From positions 1 through 64,000 of the forward strand of contig CAVRHH010000031.1 in assembly GCA_963720945.1 (NCBI GenBank): 64,000 nt of DNA, given 5' to 3'. Source of the stretch: Bog-532 sp963720945. Lineage in GTDB: Bacteria > Actinomycetota > Actinomycetes > Streptosporangiales > Streptosporangiaceae. Numbering within the stretch: the first letter of the stretch is position 1; every line of letters starts with the position of its first letter. A program made the position numbers and the translations under genes. Of this stretch, positions 46,362 through 54,979 are shown one piece after another. Below the pieces are notes generated by a model. That model worked only from the letters and a program-made list of their open reading frames with translations, was not told the origin of the DNA and ran no database searches.

Positions 46362-48977
46362 ATGGATCCCAGCCACCTGACGCAGAAATCAGCCGAAGCG
46401 CTCCACGACGCGCAGACCAAGGCGCTCCGCTTCGGGCACACCGAGGTCGACGGCGAGCACCTGCTGCTGGCGCTGCTCGACCAGGCCGAGGGCATCGCTC
46501 CCCGGCTGCTGAGCCAGGCCGGCGCCGATCCGGACCGGCTGCGAACGGCGCTTGAGGCCGAGCTCGCGCGGCGCCCCCGGGTCAGCGGCCCGGGCGTGAG
46601 CCCGGGACAGGTCCGCGTGACGCAGCGGCTGTCCCGCCTGCTCGACGCGGCCCAGCAGGAGGCGAACCGGCTCAAGGACGAGTACGTCTCGGTCGAGCAC
46701 CTGCTCCTGGCGCTGCTCGCCGAGGGGCCGACTACCGCGGCCGGCCGCCTGCTCCAGGCCGACGGCCTGACCCGAGACGGCTTCCTGGAGGCGCTGACCA
46801 AGATCCGCGGCAACCAGCGGGTCACCTCGGCCACGCCGGAGGGGGCCTACGAGGCGCTGGCCAAGTACGGCCGGGACCTGGTCGACGACGCGGCCAGCGG
46901 CAGGCTCGACCCGGTGATCGGCCGGGACGCCGAGATCAGGCGCGTCATCCAGATCCTGTCCCGGAAGACCAAGAACAACCCGGTCCTGGTCGGCGACCCC
47001 GGCGTGGGCAAGACAGCCATTGTGGAGGGCCTGGCCCAGCGGATCAATAGCGGTGACGTGCCCGAGGGGCTGCGGGATAAGACGATCTTCAGCCTCGACA
47101 TGGGGTCCCTGGTGGCCGGGGCCAAGTACCGCGGCGAGTTCGAGGAGCGGCTCAAGGCCGTCCTGAGCGAGGTCAGGGGGGCGGAAGGACGCATCCTGCT
47201 GTTCATCGACGAGCTGCACACGGTCGTGGGCGCGGGCGCCGCCGAGGGAGCCATGGACGCGGGCAACATGCTCAAGCCGATGCTGGCCCGCGGCGAGCTG
47301 CACCTGATCGGCGCTACGACCCTGGACGAGTACCGCAAGCGCCTGGAGAAGGACGCGGCCCTCGAGCGCCGGTTCCAGCCGGTCATGGTCGACGAGCCGT
47401 CGGTGGAGGACGCCGTCTCGATCCTGCGCGGCCTGCGGGAGCGCCTGGAGGTCTTTCACGGGGTGAAGATCGCCGACAGCGCGCTGGTCACCGCGGTCAC
47501 GCTCAGCCACCGTTACATCTCCGACCGGTTCCTGCCGGACAAGGCGATCGACCTGGTGGACGAGGCCTGCGCGATGATCCGCACCGAGATCGACTCCATG
47601 CCGGCCGAACTCGACGAGCTCACCCGCCGGGTGATGCGGCTGGAGATCGAGGAGAACGCGCTGGCCAAGGAAACCGATCCTGCCAGCCAGGCGCGGCTGG
47701 AGGACCTCCGCAGGGAGCTGGCGGACCTGAAGGCCCAGGCTGACGCGCTGCGGGCCCAGTGGGAGTCCGAGCGCCACGCGCTTCGCCGGGTGCAGGCGCT
47801 CCGCGAGGAACTGGAACAGTTGCGGCGGGAGTCCGAGCAGGCCGAGCACAACTACGACCTGGACCGGGCCGCGGAACTGCGCCTGGGCAAGATCCCCGAC
47901 ACCGAGCGGCGGCTGGAAGCCGAGGAGCAGCGGCTGGCGGCCAAGCAAGGCGGTGCGCGCCTGCTGCGGGAGGTCGTGACCAGCGACGAGATCGCCGCGA
48001 TCGTGGCCCGCTGGACCGGCATCCCGGTCAGCCGCCTGCAGGAGGGGGAGCGGGAGAAGGTCCTGCGGCTCGACCAGATCCTGCACGAGCGGATCGTGGG
48101 CCAGGACGAGGCCGTCCGGCTGGTGGCGGACGCCATCATCCGGGCCCGTTCGGGGATCAAGGATCCGCGCCGGCCGATCGGGTCGTTCATCTTCCTCGGC
48201 CCCACCGGCGTGGGCAAGACTGAGCTGGCCAAGACGCTGGCCGCGGCGCTGTTCGACACCGAGGAGAACACGATCCGGATCGACATGAGCGAATACCAGG
48301 AGCGGCACACGGTCAGCCGCCTGGTCGGCTCGCCGCCCGGCTATGTGGGCTACGAGGAAGGTGGGCAGCTCACCGAGGCGGTCCGGCGCCGGCCCTACTC
48401 GGTGGTCCTGTTCGACGAGATCGAGAAGGCGCACCCGGACGTGTTCAACACGCTGCTGCAGGTCCTGGACGACGGCCGGCTCACCGACGCGCAGGGCCGC
48501 ACCGTCGACTTCCGCAACACGGTCATCATCATGACCTCCAACATCGGCTCGGAGTGGCTGACCGCGGACGCGACGTCGGACGGCGAGATCAAGCCCGACG
48601 CGCGCGAACGGGTGATGGCCGAGATGCGCAGCTACTTCCGGCCCGAGTTCCTGAACCGCCTGGACAACATCGTCTTGTTCAAGCCGCTCACCCCGGCGGA
48701 GATCGAGCGCATCGTCGACCTGATGATGAACGACCTGCGCGCCAGGCTGAGCGAGCGCCAGATGACGATGGACATCACCGAGGACGCCCGCCGGTTCCTG
48801 GCCCAGCAGGGCTTCGACCCGATCTACGGCGCCCGGCCGCTGCGCCGGTTCATCAGCCGGGAGGTGGAGACCCGGATCGGGCGCGCCCTGCTGACCGGCG
48901 ACGTCCGCGACGGGGCGGTGATCCGTATCGACTACACCGGCGGCGAACTGGCCGTCAGCTACGAGAACCAGGACTGA
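46362..48977 (+). CDS. clpB: ATP-dependent chaperone ClpB (Hsp104 family)
   Basis: 871 residues. N-terminal Clp repeats (AEALHDAQTKALRFGHTEVD, SVEHLLLALLAEG), first AAA with GDPGVGKTAIVEGLAQRI and LLFIDELHTVVGAG, middle coiled coil (~410-530), second AAA with GPTGVGKTELAKTLAAALF, MSEYQERHTVSRLVG and VLFDEIEKAHPDVFN, and C-terminal PIYGARPLRRFI. This is a disaggregase with DnaK. It starts 2 bp after cbpM, so clearly in the same operon. No ClpP-binding loop is expected or seen. Confidence 0.97.
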   Translation: MDPSHLTQKSAEALHDAQTKALRFGHTEVDGEHLLLALLDQAEGIAPRLLSQAGADPDRLRTALEAELARRPRVSGPGVSPGQVRVTQRLSRLLDAAQQEANRLKDEYVSVEHLLLALLAEGPTTAAGRLLQADGLTRDGFLEALTKIRGNQRVTSATPEGAYEALAKYGRDLVDDAASGRLDPVIGRDAEIRRVIQILSRKTKNNPVLVGDPGVGKTAIVEGLAQRINSGDVPEGLRDKTIFSLDMGSLVAGAKYRGEFEERLKAVLSEVRGAEGRILLFIDELHTVVGAGAAEGAMDAGNMLKPMLARGELHLIGATTLDEYRKRLEKDAALERRFQPVMVDEPSVEDAVSILRGLRERLEVFHGVKIADSALVTAVTLSHRYISDRFLPDKAIDLVDEACAMIRTEIDSMPAELDELTRRVMRLEIEENALAKETDPASQARLEDLRRELADLKAQADALRAQWESERHALRRVQALREELEQLRRESEQAEHNYDLDRAAELRLGKIPDTERRLEAEEQRLAAKQGGARLLREVVTSDEIAAIVARWTGIPVSRLQEGEREKVLRLDQILHERIVGQDEAVRLVADAIIRARSGIKDPRRPIGSFIFLGPTGVGKTELAKTLAAALFDTEENTIRIDMSEYQERHTVSRLVGSPPGYVGYEEGGQLTEAVRRRPYSVVLFDEIEKAHPDVFNTLLQVLDDGRLTDAQGRTVDFRNTVIIMTSNIGSEWLTADATSDGEIKPDARERVMAEMRSYFRPEFLNRLDNIVLFKPLTPAEIERIVDLMMNDLRARLSERQMTMDITEDARRFLAQQGFDPIYGARPLRRFISREVETRIGRALLTGDVRDGAVIRIDYTGGELAVSYENQD

Positions 48978-48980
48978 CCC

Positions 48981-49424
48981 ATGACCGCCCCATCGATGTC
49001 GGCCGAGCTGGTCCGCTGCCGCAACTGCGGGCGCCGCAACCGGGTCCCGGCCGCCGCGGCCGGCATCCCGCGCTGCGGTAACTGCCACCAGCCGCTGCCC
49101 TGGATCGCCGACGCCGGCGACGACACGTTCGCTGAGGTCGCCGAGGCCGCGTCCCTCCCCGTCGTCGTCGACCTGTGGGCGCCGTGGTGCGGACCGTGCC
49201 GCATGGTGAGCCCGGCCCTGGAGGAGGTGGCCGCCACGCTGGCCGGCCGGATCAAGCTGGTGAAGGTCAACGTGGACACCTCACCCAAGCTCCAGCAGCG
49301 GTTCGCCGTGCAGGCCATCCCCACGTTGCTGGTGCTCCGGCACGGCCGAGTCACGGCGCGCCGGTCCGGCGCCGTCCCGGCCGCCGACCTGCGCGCCTGG
49401 GTCGAGTCGGCGATCGGCTCGTAA
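48981..49424 (+). CDS. Thioredoxin with N-terminal zinc ribbon (TrxC/thioredoxin-2 type)
   Basis: 147 residues. N-terminal CRNCGRRNRVP and CGNCHQPLPW form a zinc ribbon; the thioredoxin domain has WAPWCGPCRMVSPALEE and cis-Pro in FAVQAIPTLLVL. A disulfide reductase that complements the chaperones under oxidative stress. It starts 3 bp after clpB and is the last gene of the stress operon. Confidence 0.95.
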   Translation: MTAPSMSAELVRCRNCGRRNRVPAAAAGIPRCGNCHQPLPWIADAGDDTFAEVAEAASLPVVVDLWAPWCGPCRMVSPALEEVAATLAGRIKLVKVNVDTSPKLQQRFAVQAIPTLLVLRHGRVTARRSGAVPAADLRAWVESAIGS

Positions 49425-49546
49425 CTCCGTCAGCCCGTCACTTGATCAGGCGCCGCCACGCGGGGGGCAGTCGCTGCGGCCTCACGTGCACGGCAACTGC
49501 CAGGCACGGTTGCGCCGCCGCCGGGCCTGCTGTCCGGCTTGCCCGC

Positions 49547-49985
49547 CTAGAGTTCGATCCTGAACCGGTCCAGATGGCTGATCAGCTCGCCCCGCAGTGG
49601 CCACCCGACCGGCGTGGCCACCGGGTCCGTGCCCAGTAGCTCGCTGAGCCGGTCCTGCTCATCGTGCGCCGCGGCCAGGTGACGCTCCAGCTCGGACTCC
49701 AGCAGGTCGTGGGCGCGGCGCGTCGAACTCGGTCGCGAGGCGCCCGTACGTCCTGGCCGCAGCGGACAGTTCCCGCAGCACATCGGCCATCCGGCGGCGC
49801 ACGTCCGGATAGGCCAGCGGGTTGTCCTCGTCAGCCAACCGGGTGCTGTCCACGAGCGACCGGGCGAAGACGCGGAGCGTGATCGCCGCGTGCTCCAGGG
49901 TTTCCAGGCTCTCGCGCAGGGTTATCGTGCTGGGCGGCAGTCCCAGGCTGCGCGGGTTGAGCTTGGTGCTCCGCTGCTCGACCAC
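49547..49985 (-). pseudogene. FUSC/aromatic-acid-exporter C-terminal remnant, frameshifted
   Basis: First frame: STKLNPRSLGLPPSTITLRE, SLETLEHAAITLRVFARSLV and RRRMADVLRELSAAARTYGR, typical of the helical cytoplasmic domain after the FUSC membrane segment. One base is missing near 49715; the second frame continues RAHDLLESELERHLAAAHDE and ends LISHLDRFRIEL. The whole N-terminal membrane domain is absent, so it is a non-functional tail. Confidence 0.7.
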
Positions 49986-50111
49986 CCGCCCGACGTCCGC
50001 CCCTACCCGTGCGGATCCTGGGGACCGAGGAGGCGGAAACCCTGCTCCGCGGCCACCCGCGCTGGCAGCAGCCGTGGCTGCCCGTGGAGGGCTGAGTCCG
50101 TAAACCGCACG

Positions 50112-51263
50112 TCACCGCGGGCCGCCGACGACGTCGATCTGCGTATCCGGCTGGTAGGTGTAGGCCGCCTCGCGCACGCTCTCGCCGGACTCCAGGGCCC
50201 CGCCGAGCGCGCCGCCCAGCGTGGCGATCGAGGTGGCCAGCCAAGCCAGGCGCAACTGGTCGGCCGCCCCCGCCGGGTGCCCGAGGACCAAGCCGAGCAG
50301 GTTGCCCGGCACCAGCAGCAGCGCCGCGGCGAGCATGGCGATGAACAGGGCCAGGTACAACGCGGCCACGCCGAGCCCGACCGTGGCCGCGGTGACGATG
50401 TTGAACAGGGCGACCTGCTCGCGCGCGGCCGGGTGCGGGCTGCGCTCCCACAGCCCGGTGGTGACCATGATCGTCACCGTGATGGCCGAAACCGAGCCAA
50501 GGCCGATGACGACCAGCCGCAGCGGCCCCAGATAGTGGGCGAGCCGCCAGATGTCGCTGGTCACCAGCGCGAACACCCCGGCTGCGAAGGCCACGACCAG
50601 CACGCGCATGAGCCGCAGCGCCAGCCGCCACGGGCGGTTGGCCCGCAGCATGCCCAGCAGCAGCCAGATGTTGCCGGTGATGACCCGAGCGACGAAACCC
50701 ACGCCGTGCTCGCCGCGTTCCGTGCGGGCGCCCAGTTCGCGCATGCGGCGGATCACGGCCTCAGCCAGCGGGAGCCGTTCGGCGCCCTCGGCCTGCGCCG
50801 GGTCGCCGAGTATATGCCCGACCAGGCGGACGATCGTCTCGGCGGTGCGCTTGCGCACCGAGACCGGGCCAAGTGCGGGCATGGACAGGACCGCGACGCC
50901 GTGGGTCGCGCTGACGTGGGCGATCATCGGACGCCGGGCGGTCTGCAGCGGGAGGTCGGTGACGCACACCGCCAGGTGCCAGCCGCGCTCGAGGAGCATC
51001 CTGCGCCCCGCCGCGACCAGCTCGCTGAGGTCCGTCGGCGGTTGCACCAGCCGGTCGGAGACGAACTCGACCCGCCACCGGACTCCAGGCAGTTGCCCGG
51101 CGAGCCGGTCGGCGATCTCCCCGACCAGGCTCTCGGTCAGCTCCGACGCAGGTCCCGGTGCGGCCAGCAGGCCGATGACCAGCTCCGGCCGCGGTTTGGT
51201 GTCAGGAACGCTCTCCGCGCCAGGGCCCTCGGCCACGATCCCATTTACCACCACGGAGGCCAT
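50112..51263 (-). CDS. Multi-pass membrane protein of unknown function
   Basis: 383 residues. The N-terminal ~175 residues are soluble (ELVIGLLAAPGPASELTESL, GWHLAVCVTDLPLQTARRPM, HGVAVLSMPALGPV), then four to five membrane segments (VVAFAAGVFALVTSDIW, LVVIGLGSVSAITVTIMV, VTAATVGLGVAALYLALFIA, ALLLVPGNLLGLVLG, LAWLATSIATLGGALGGAL). This architecture is common in actinobacteria but uncharacterised. It may belong with the upstream BON and downstream FUSC genes in envelope stress. Confidence 0.82.
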   Translation of the reverse strand: MASVVVNGIVAEGPGAESVPDTKPRPELVIGLLAAPGPASELTESLVGEIADRLAGQLPGVRWRVEFVSDRLVQPPTDLSELVAAGRRMLLERGWHLAVCVTDLPLQTARRPMIAHVSATHGVAVLSMPALGPVSVRKRTAETIVRLVGHILGDPAQAEGAERLPLAEAVIRRMRELGARTERGEHGVGFVARVITGNIWLLLGMLRANRPWRLALRLMRVLVVAFAAGVFALVTSDIWRLAHYLGPLRLVVIGLGSVSAITVTIMVTTGLWERSPHPAAREQVALFNIVTAATVGLGVAALYLALFIAMLAAALLLVPGNLLGLVLGHPAGAADQLRLAWLATSIATLGGALGGALESGESVREAAYTYQPDTQIDVVGGPR

Positions 51264-51378
51264 GTTCGCCAGGTGGGCAGACCGCCCACATCACCAGATC
51301 GGTTAGCTGGGCGGGTCGTCGTACGCCAGAGCCGCGGCGTCCCGGATGAGGGAGTCGACGGGGAACCCGTGCAGTCGG

Positions 51379-51618
51379 CGTGCAGCTATCTTCCCGACCG
51401 GGTATCACGCCACGGAAATGGCGGGCGTCGGGCCGGGAAAGACGGTCGTGATCTACGGCGGCGGCCCGGTCGGGCTCATGGCCGCCTACTCCGCCATACT
51501 CAAGAGCGCCAGCAAGGTCATGGTGGTGGACCGTCATCCGGACCGTCATCCGGACCGACTCGGGCTGGCCCGGCAGAGCACCACCACGATGAACAGGGCG
51601 CCGTTCACGGCCCGGTAA
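51379..51618 (+). pseudogene. Zinc alcohol dehydrogenase fragment (glutathione-independent formaldehyde dehydrogenase-like)
   Basis: FPTGYHATEMAGVGPGKTVV then GGGPVGLMAAYSAILKSASK and VMVVDRHPDR is the NAD-binding core of formaldehyde dehydrogenase-type MDR enzymes. The N-terminal zinc-binding half and the C-terminus are gone. A 9-bp duplication gives HPDRHPDR. It fades into the next gene's 3' end. Confidence 0.7.
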
Positions 51619-51866
51619 TTGCGACCGCGAACTGCTCGTCCGGCGGGGCCACCACGAGTGCGTGGATGCCCTCCGCGAACACGACGAGCGCGATCACCAG
51701 CAGGCCGACGGCGATGGCCATGAAGGTGATGCTCTCCCCTCGCTCCAGCGCCTTGAGCAGCCACAGGGCCGTTTCCGTGGACCGGGGGCGGCCGGGGCAG
51801 CCCCTCGTCGTCGATCGGCCTGGGGGCGCCCTCGTCTTCGGCCGGGCGAGGCTTTGGTCCGCCCAC
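51605..51866 (-). pseudogene. Small single-TM protein, probably frameshifted
   Basis: First frame: MGGPKPRPAEDEGAPRPIDD then EGLPRPP, a charged disordered start. After a shift near 51790 the second frame gives RSTETALWLLKALERGESIT, a TM helix (FMAIAVGLLVIALVVFAEGI) and VAPPDEQFAVAITGP, ending at 51605. The joined protein would be ~86 residues. Function unknown; it is next to the BON gene and may be part of an envelope-stress set. Confidence 0.5.
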
Positions 51867-51922
51867 GGCTATCCCTTCGGCGCGCCGGGCAGGCCAGTGA
51901 CCTGCGCGTCACGTTGGCCGGG

Positions 51923-52600
51923 CTACGGAGAGACGACGAGGTGGCTGTCCACGCTGGCGACCCCGGGCGCGGCGGCGGCTGCGGCCCTGGCCGCCCTGGC
52001 CTCGGCGAGGGAATGCACGTGCCCGTACAGCCGCGCGGTGTGGTCGGTCACCTCGACGCTTATGTGCCGCGCGTCGACCTCCGCCTCGCGCTTGAAAGTC
52101 GCCTCGATGATGGCCTGGACGCTCTCCGGGCTGGCCGGCGGGCGGATGGTGATGGTGTCCGCGACCCCGATCACCCCGCGGACCTGGCGGACCATCCGCT
52201 CGACCTCCTGGCGCTGGAATTCGTAGTCCACCTCGCCGTCCAGCGTCACCCAGCCGTCCTCGACCCGGGCGTGCACCCGCCCCTCGGGGATCTGCACGTT
52301 GTTCTCCAGAACGTGTGCGATCGCCGTGGCGATGCCGGAGTCGTCCCGCGGCGCGCCGGGCAGCTTGACCTTCAGATCATTGGCCACGGCCTTGACCCCG
52401 TAGACCCGCTCCGCCGCCCGGGCGGCGGCGAGCTTCTCGGCGTAGCTGGGAACGGTCCCGGTCAGCGTCACCGCACCATCCGTGACCGCGACGCCGATGG
52501 CGTCGGGATCGGTTATCTGCGGATCCCACTGCAACTCGTTGATGACGTCGTCCCGGATCTCAGAGTCGGATTTCACGCGCTCACCCCATTCCACGATCAT
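51923..52600 (-). CDS. Three-BON-domain protein
   Basis: 225 residues from ATG 52600 (GAGAGGCG upstream), starting MIVEWGERVKSDSEIRDDV. Three BON repeats: ~10-80 (ITDPDAIGVAVTDGAVTLTG), ~88-155 (VHARVEDGWVTLDGEVDYEF) and ~160-225 (ISVEVTDHTARLYGHVHSLA). BON domains bind phospholipid or other ligands and are linked to envelope stress (OsmY-like). No signal peptide is visible. Confidence 0.93.
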   Translation of the reverse strand: MIVEWGERVKSDSEIRDDVINELQWDPQITDPDAIGVAVTDGAVTLTGTVPSYAEKLAAARAAERVYGVKAVANDLKVKLPGAPRDDSGIATAIAHVLENNVQIPEGRVHARVEDGWVTLDGEVDYEFQRQEVERMVRQVRGVIGVADTITIRPPASPESVQAIIEATFKREAEVDARHISVEVTDHTARLYGHVHSLAEARAARAAAAAAPGVASVDSHLVVSP

Positions 52601-52789
52601 GGCATCGCCTCTCAGGCTGCGCCCGCCACTACGGGACCACATCACACGTTCGGGTAGCTCCGGCCCGGTCCGCGTCCGGCGGAAAAAGCTGAGCAGGTGG
52701 GGGCAATTTGTCATAGAGCAATTGCGTAGCACCGGCCTCCCGGCAGGGTGGCGGGGTTACGATCGCCATACCGCCACGAGGAGAATCCC

Positions 52790-52963
52790 ATGCTGGAATC
52801 TGTATCGTTGGGCATCCTGGGCCACTCCATTCCAACTGGCACTCACGTCTGCGCCTTCTACAGCGGACCGGACGGGCGGGACGAACTGGTCCTCCCCTAC
52901 CTGGCCGAAGGAATCCGCACCGCCGCGGCCCGTGCACCAGCCTCACGGCGAACTCGCTGCTGA
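52790..52963 (+). pseudogene. Truncated MEDS-domain protein
   Basis: 57 codons from ATG 52790 with GAGGAGAA upstream. MLESVSLGILGHSIPTGTHV and CAFYSGPDGRDELVLPYLAE closely match the first 45 residues of the intact MEDS protein at 36864; the rest is replaced by unrelated sequence and a stop. Confidence 0.75.
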
Positions 52964-53416
52964 TCTTCCTGCTCCCGGTAAGCGGCGGCGATCTTGCCGG
53001 CCATACCCTCGTGCGCCTGCCCGCGGGCCTGGCGGGCCTCTGCCTGCCCGGCCGGCAGATCTGCCCGGCCTGCGCCGGTCGCGCCTGCGCCTTCGGTGCG
53101 GGCTCGCCGAGCATCGCCAGACGCCGGGTCCGCCGCATCAGAGCCTGGCCCCGCCCGGCGGCACTTGCAAGGAAATCCGTTATGCACGGCTACAACCGCA
53201 CAGAGCCCGTGCTCGAAGGCCGCCCAGAGGCGGATACGGATCGTGGGTGGTAACCGGCGCCGACCACGGAACGTAACCCGGCACGTGTGCCACCCCAGCG
53301 CCGGGCGGCTATTTGCGCCTCTTCATGCCCGCCGGTTACTACGGCGCGGTGTGCTGACCGGCCCGTCAAATCCGGCAGCAAAGGCCGGGACCTGGCAGGA
53401 CTGTGTATCGGCGCGG
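52964..53416. other. Degraded intergenic DNA, no gene recognised
   Basis: Follows the MEDS fragment. Open frames on both strands lack any domain or consistent codon pattern. Confidence 0.4.
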
Positions 53417-53506
53417 CTATCCACATTTCCACAACCCCGCTCGTCCACACCTGTGCAGGGGGCCTGGCCAGCGTGTTTACCGAAATCATCCACAGACTTA
53501 TGCACA
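53417..53506 (+). other. Cluster of five DnaA-box-like 9-mers
   Basis: Within 90 bp, all in one orientation: CTATCCACA (53417), ATTTCCACA (53425), TCGTCCACA (53441), TCATCCACA (53486), TTATGCACA (53498). Four match TTATCCACA or TTGTCCACA at 8 of 9 positions and one at 7 of 9. No dnaA or dnaN is nearby, so this may be a DnaA-titration or regulatory cluster, or a fossil plasmid origin, rather than oriC. Confidence 0.5.
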
Positions 53507-53634
53507 GGGCGTTATGGTGGCGGCCGAAGGCTGCAGGTGAGCATGACTCAAGGGAGAAAACCGTGACATCGCGTTACAGCCCCCTCCCGGGTGGCAGGAG
53601 GTGACCTGCACGCGCATCGCCTGCTAGCCAAGGC

Positions 53635-53671
53635 GGTCCCGGCCAGGTGTTCGCAGCACGCGGCCGGGACC
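53635..53671 (+). promoter_or_regulatory. Leader hairpin upstream of the LysM gene
   Basis: Perfect 10-bp arms GGTCCCGGCC (53635-53644) and GGCCGGGACC (53662-53671), 17-nt loop, 20 nt before the Shine-Dalgarno AGGAGG. It may be an attenuator or leader RNA element controlling the hydrolase; the loop AGGTG could pair with other leader parts. Confidence 0.5.
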
Positions 53672-53704
53672 TTGTGTCGGACCAACCTTAGGAGGAACCC
53701 CGAC

Positions 53705-54331
53705 ATGTTCAGTATGGCAGTTGCCGGGCTGGCCAAGTCGCTGATTGTGGCCACGGTTTCACTGCATCCAGCGGCGGCGCCCCCGGCGCACTACACCGTC
53801 CAGCCAGGCGACACCTTGTCCGGCATCGCCACCGCGAACGGCACGACCTGGGAACAGCTCTGGTCGGACAATCGCGCGGCGGTCGCTGACCCGAACCTCA
53901 TCTATCCGGGCCAGGTGCTCAGCGTCGGCGGCGCCACCGCGACCGTGGCCGCATACCCGGGCCAGAACGGTGGCGACCAGGCCCCGGCGGCGCCAGCAGA
54001 CAGCAGCCAGGAAGCCTCGCAGGACCAGGCCCCGGCGGCGCCAGCAGCTCCGCAGCGGGCCCCGGCATCGTCGCCCGGGGGAAGCGGGAGCGGGGCATCC
54101 AGCGGCTTCCAGGCCTGCGTCATCGCCCGTGAATCTGGCGGCAACGCCCAGGTCATGAACAGCAGCGGCCACTACGGCCTCTACCAGTTCAGCGCCTCGA
54201 CCTGGGCCGCGTACGGCGGCAATCCCTCGACGTTCGGTAACGCCAGTGCAGCCGAGCAGACGCAGGTCTTCAACAACGCCATGGCGACCCCGGGCGGTGC
54301 CTCCAACTGGAGCCCGTACGACGGCTGCTAG
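53705..54331 (+). CDS. Secreted LysM and transglycosylase-like (Rpf-type) protein
   Basis: 208 residues from ATG 53705 (AGGAGGAACC upstream). Signal peptide MFSMAVAGLAKSLIVATVSL HPAAAP. LysM ~28-75 (YTVQPGDTLSGIATANGTTW, YPGQVLSVGG). A Pro/Ala/Gln linker with a duplicated DQAPAAPA segment. C-terminal lysozyme-like domain ~135-208: CVIARESGGNAQVMNSSGHY with the catalytic Glu in ARESGG, then GLYQFSASTWAAYGG. It cuts peptidoglycan outside the cell and may aid growth resumption. The domain order is reversed relative to RpfB. Confidence 0.9.
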   Translation: MFSMAVAGLAKSLIVATVSLHPAAAPPAHYTVQPGDTLSGIATANGTTWEQLWSDNRAAVADPNLIYPGQVLSVGGATATVAAYPGQNGGDQAPAAPADSSQEASQDQAPAAPAAPQRAPASSPGGSGSGASSGFQACVIARESGGNAQVMNSSGHYGLYQFSASTWAAYGGNPSTFGNASAAEQTQVFNNAMATPGGASNWSPYDGC

Positions 54332-54428
54332 CCATAAAAAGCCCCAGGCCGGAGGGCGGCGCCGAACCCGCGGAAGTAGGCAGGCGTCCCCCGGCCCTGC
54401 TCGGTCGGCTGCTGGATTCTCCCGGTGG

Positions 54429-54451
54429 GCCCGCGGCGCGGCGGCGCGGGC
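54429..54451 (+). terminator. GC hairpin after the LysM gene
   Basis: GCCCGCG (54429-54435) and CGCGGGC (54445-54451) with a 9-nt loop, ~100 bp after the stop. Plausible intrinsic terminator without a U-tract, as usual in these genomes. Confidence 0.45.
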
Positions 54452-54482
54452 GTATCAGGGGATCGGGCAATCGTAACCCGGT

Positions 54483-54613
54483 CCCGGTCCCGGCCAGGAC
54501 CGGGTGAGCCCCGCTGCCTCAGCCGATCACTGAGGTGCCATAAAGCAGCATGCGGTGGCCTGGGCGGCTGCCTGAGAACTCCGCCCAGGCCACTGCGTGA
54601 GTTCTCAGGAGGT
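54483..54613 (+). promoter_or_regulatory. Structured leader with interleaved inverted repeats overlapping a Shine-Dalgarno
   Basis: First hairpin CCCGGTCC/GGACCGGG (54483-54490, 54497-54504). Then arm A1 GGCCTGGGCGG (54557-54567), B1 CCTGAGAACT (54571-54580), A2 CCGCCCAGGCC (54581-54591), B2 AGTTCTCAGG (54600-54609). A1 pairs A2 (11 bp) and B1 pairs B2 (10 bp), both perfect, and the order A1-B1-A2-B2 is that of an H-type pseudoknot or of two mutually exclusive hairpins. B2 overlaps the Shine-Dalgarno CAGGAGGT of the gene at 54620, so stem B should hide the ribosome site. No known riboswitch class was matched. Confidence 0.75.
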
Positions 54614-54619
54614 AGCGCC

Positions 54620-54979
54620 ATGGGCGCTGGTTCAGAGCTTGACCGCTGGCTGCCGGAAACCCCGGTCCACGCCTACTCCGATGACGTGGCCGCCTGGCAT
54701 AAGGTGGAGTCGCAGTCCACCTGGTGGAAGGCCAGGCTGGCCGCCGCCGTTGACGAGCAGGACGGCAAGCTGCGGAAATACGCGGCCGACGTGGGCGTGG
54801 CGTACCAGGCACGGCCGGAGTCGGCTCTGAAGAGTTCCGGCGGTGGGCAGGACGATTCCCTGATCGTGGTTGAGGAGGAGAAGCCACGGGCGTGTGTCCG
54901 GTGCCGGGCCCCGGTTCTCGCCTTCCTCAGCGCCGCCACAACCGCCCGCCGGCATGCAGCGGCGGGCTCCCGGGCGTGA
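54620..54979 (+). CDS. Hypothetical protein controlled by the structured leader
   Basis: 119 residues from ATG 54620 with Shine-Dalgarno AGGAGGTAG at ideal spacing. Helical N-terminus (LDRWLPETPVHAYSDDVAAW, WWKARLAAAVDEQDGKLRKY), an acidic stretch LIVVEEEKPRA and a CVRCRAP pair of cysteines. No domain recognised. Its regulation by the leader is inferred from the pairing above. Confidence 0.65.
   Translation: MGAGSELDRWLPETPVHAYSDDVAAWHKVESQSTWWKARLAAAVDEQDGKLRKYAADVGVAYQARPESALKSSGGGQDDSLIVVEEEKPRACVRCRAPVLAFLSAATTARRHAAAGSRA

Noticed and set aside
46389..49088. 899-codon minus-strand open frame opposite clpB
   Set aside because: Antisense shadow of ClpB; no domain features, and third-position GC bias supports the plus strand.
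53540..53704. c-di-AMP (ydaO) riboswitch before the LysM/Rpf-like gene
   Set aside because: The conserved GGGGAACC and GGTGAATC blocks and the closing stem are not present; only a simple hairpin is seen.
54360..54400. ydaO-like 3' block GCCGAACCCG...GTAGGCAGGCG after the LysM gene
   Set aside because: There is no room for the rest of the riboswitch between the LysM stop and this segment, so the likeness is probably chance.
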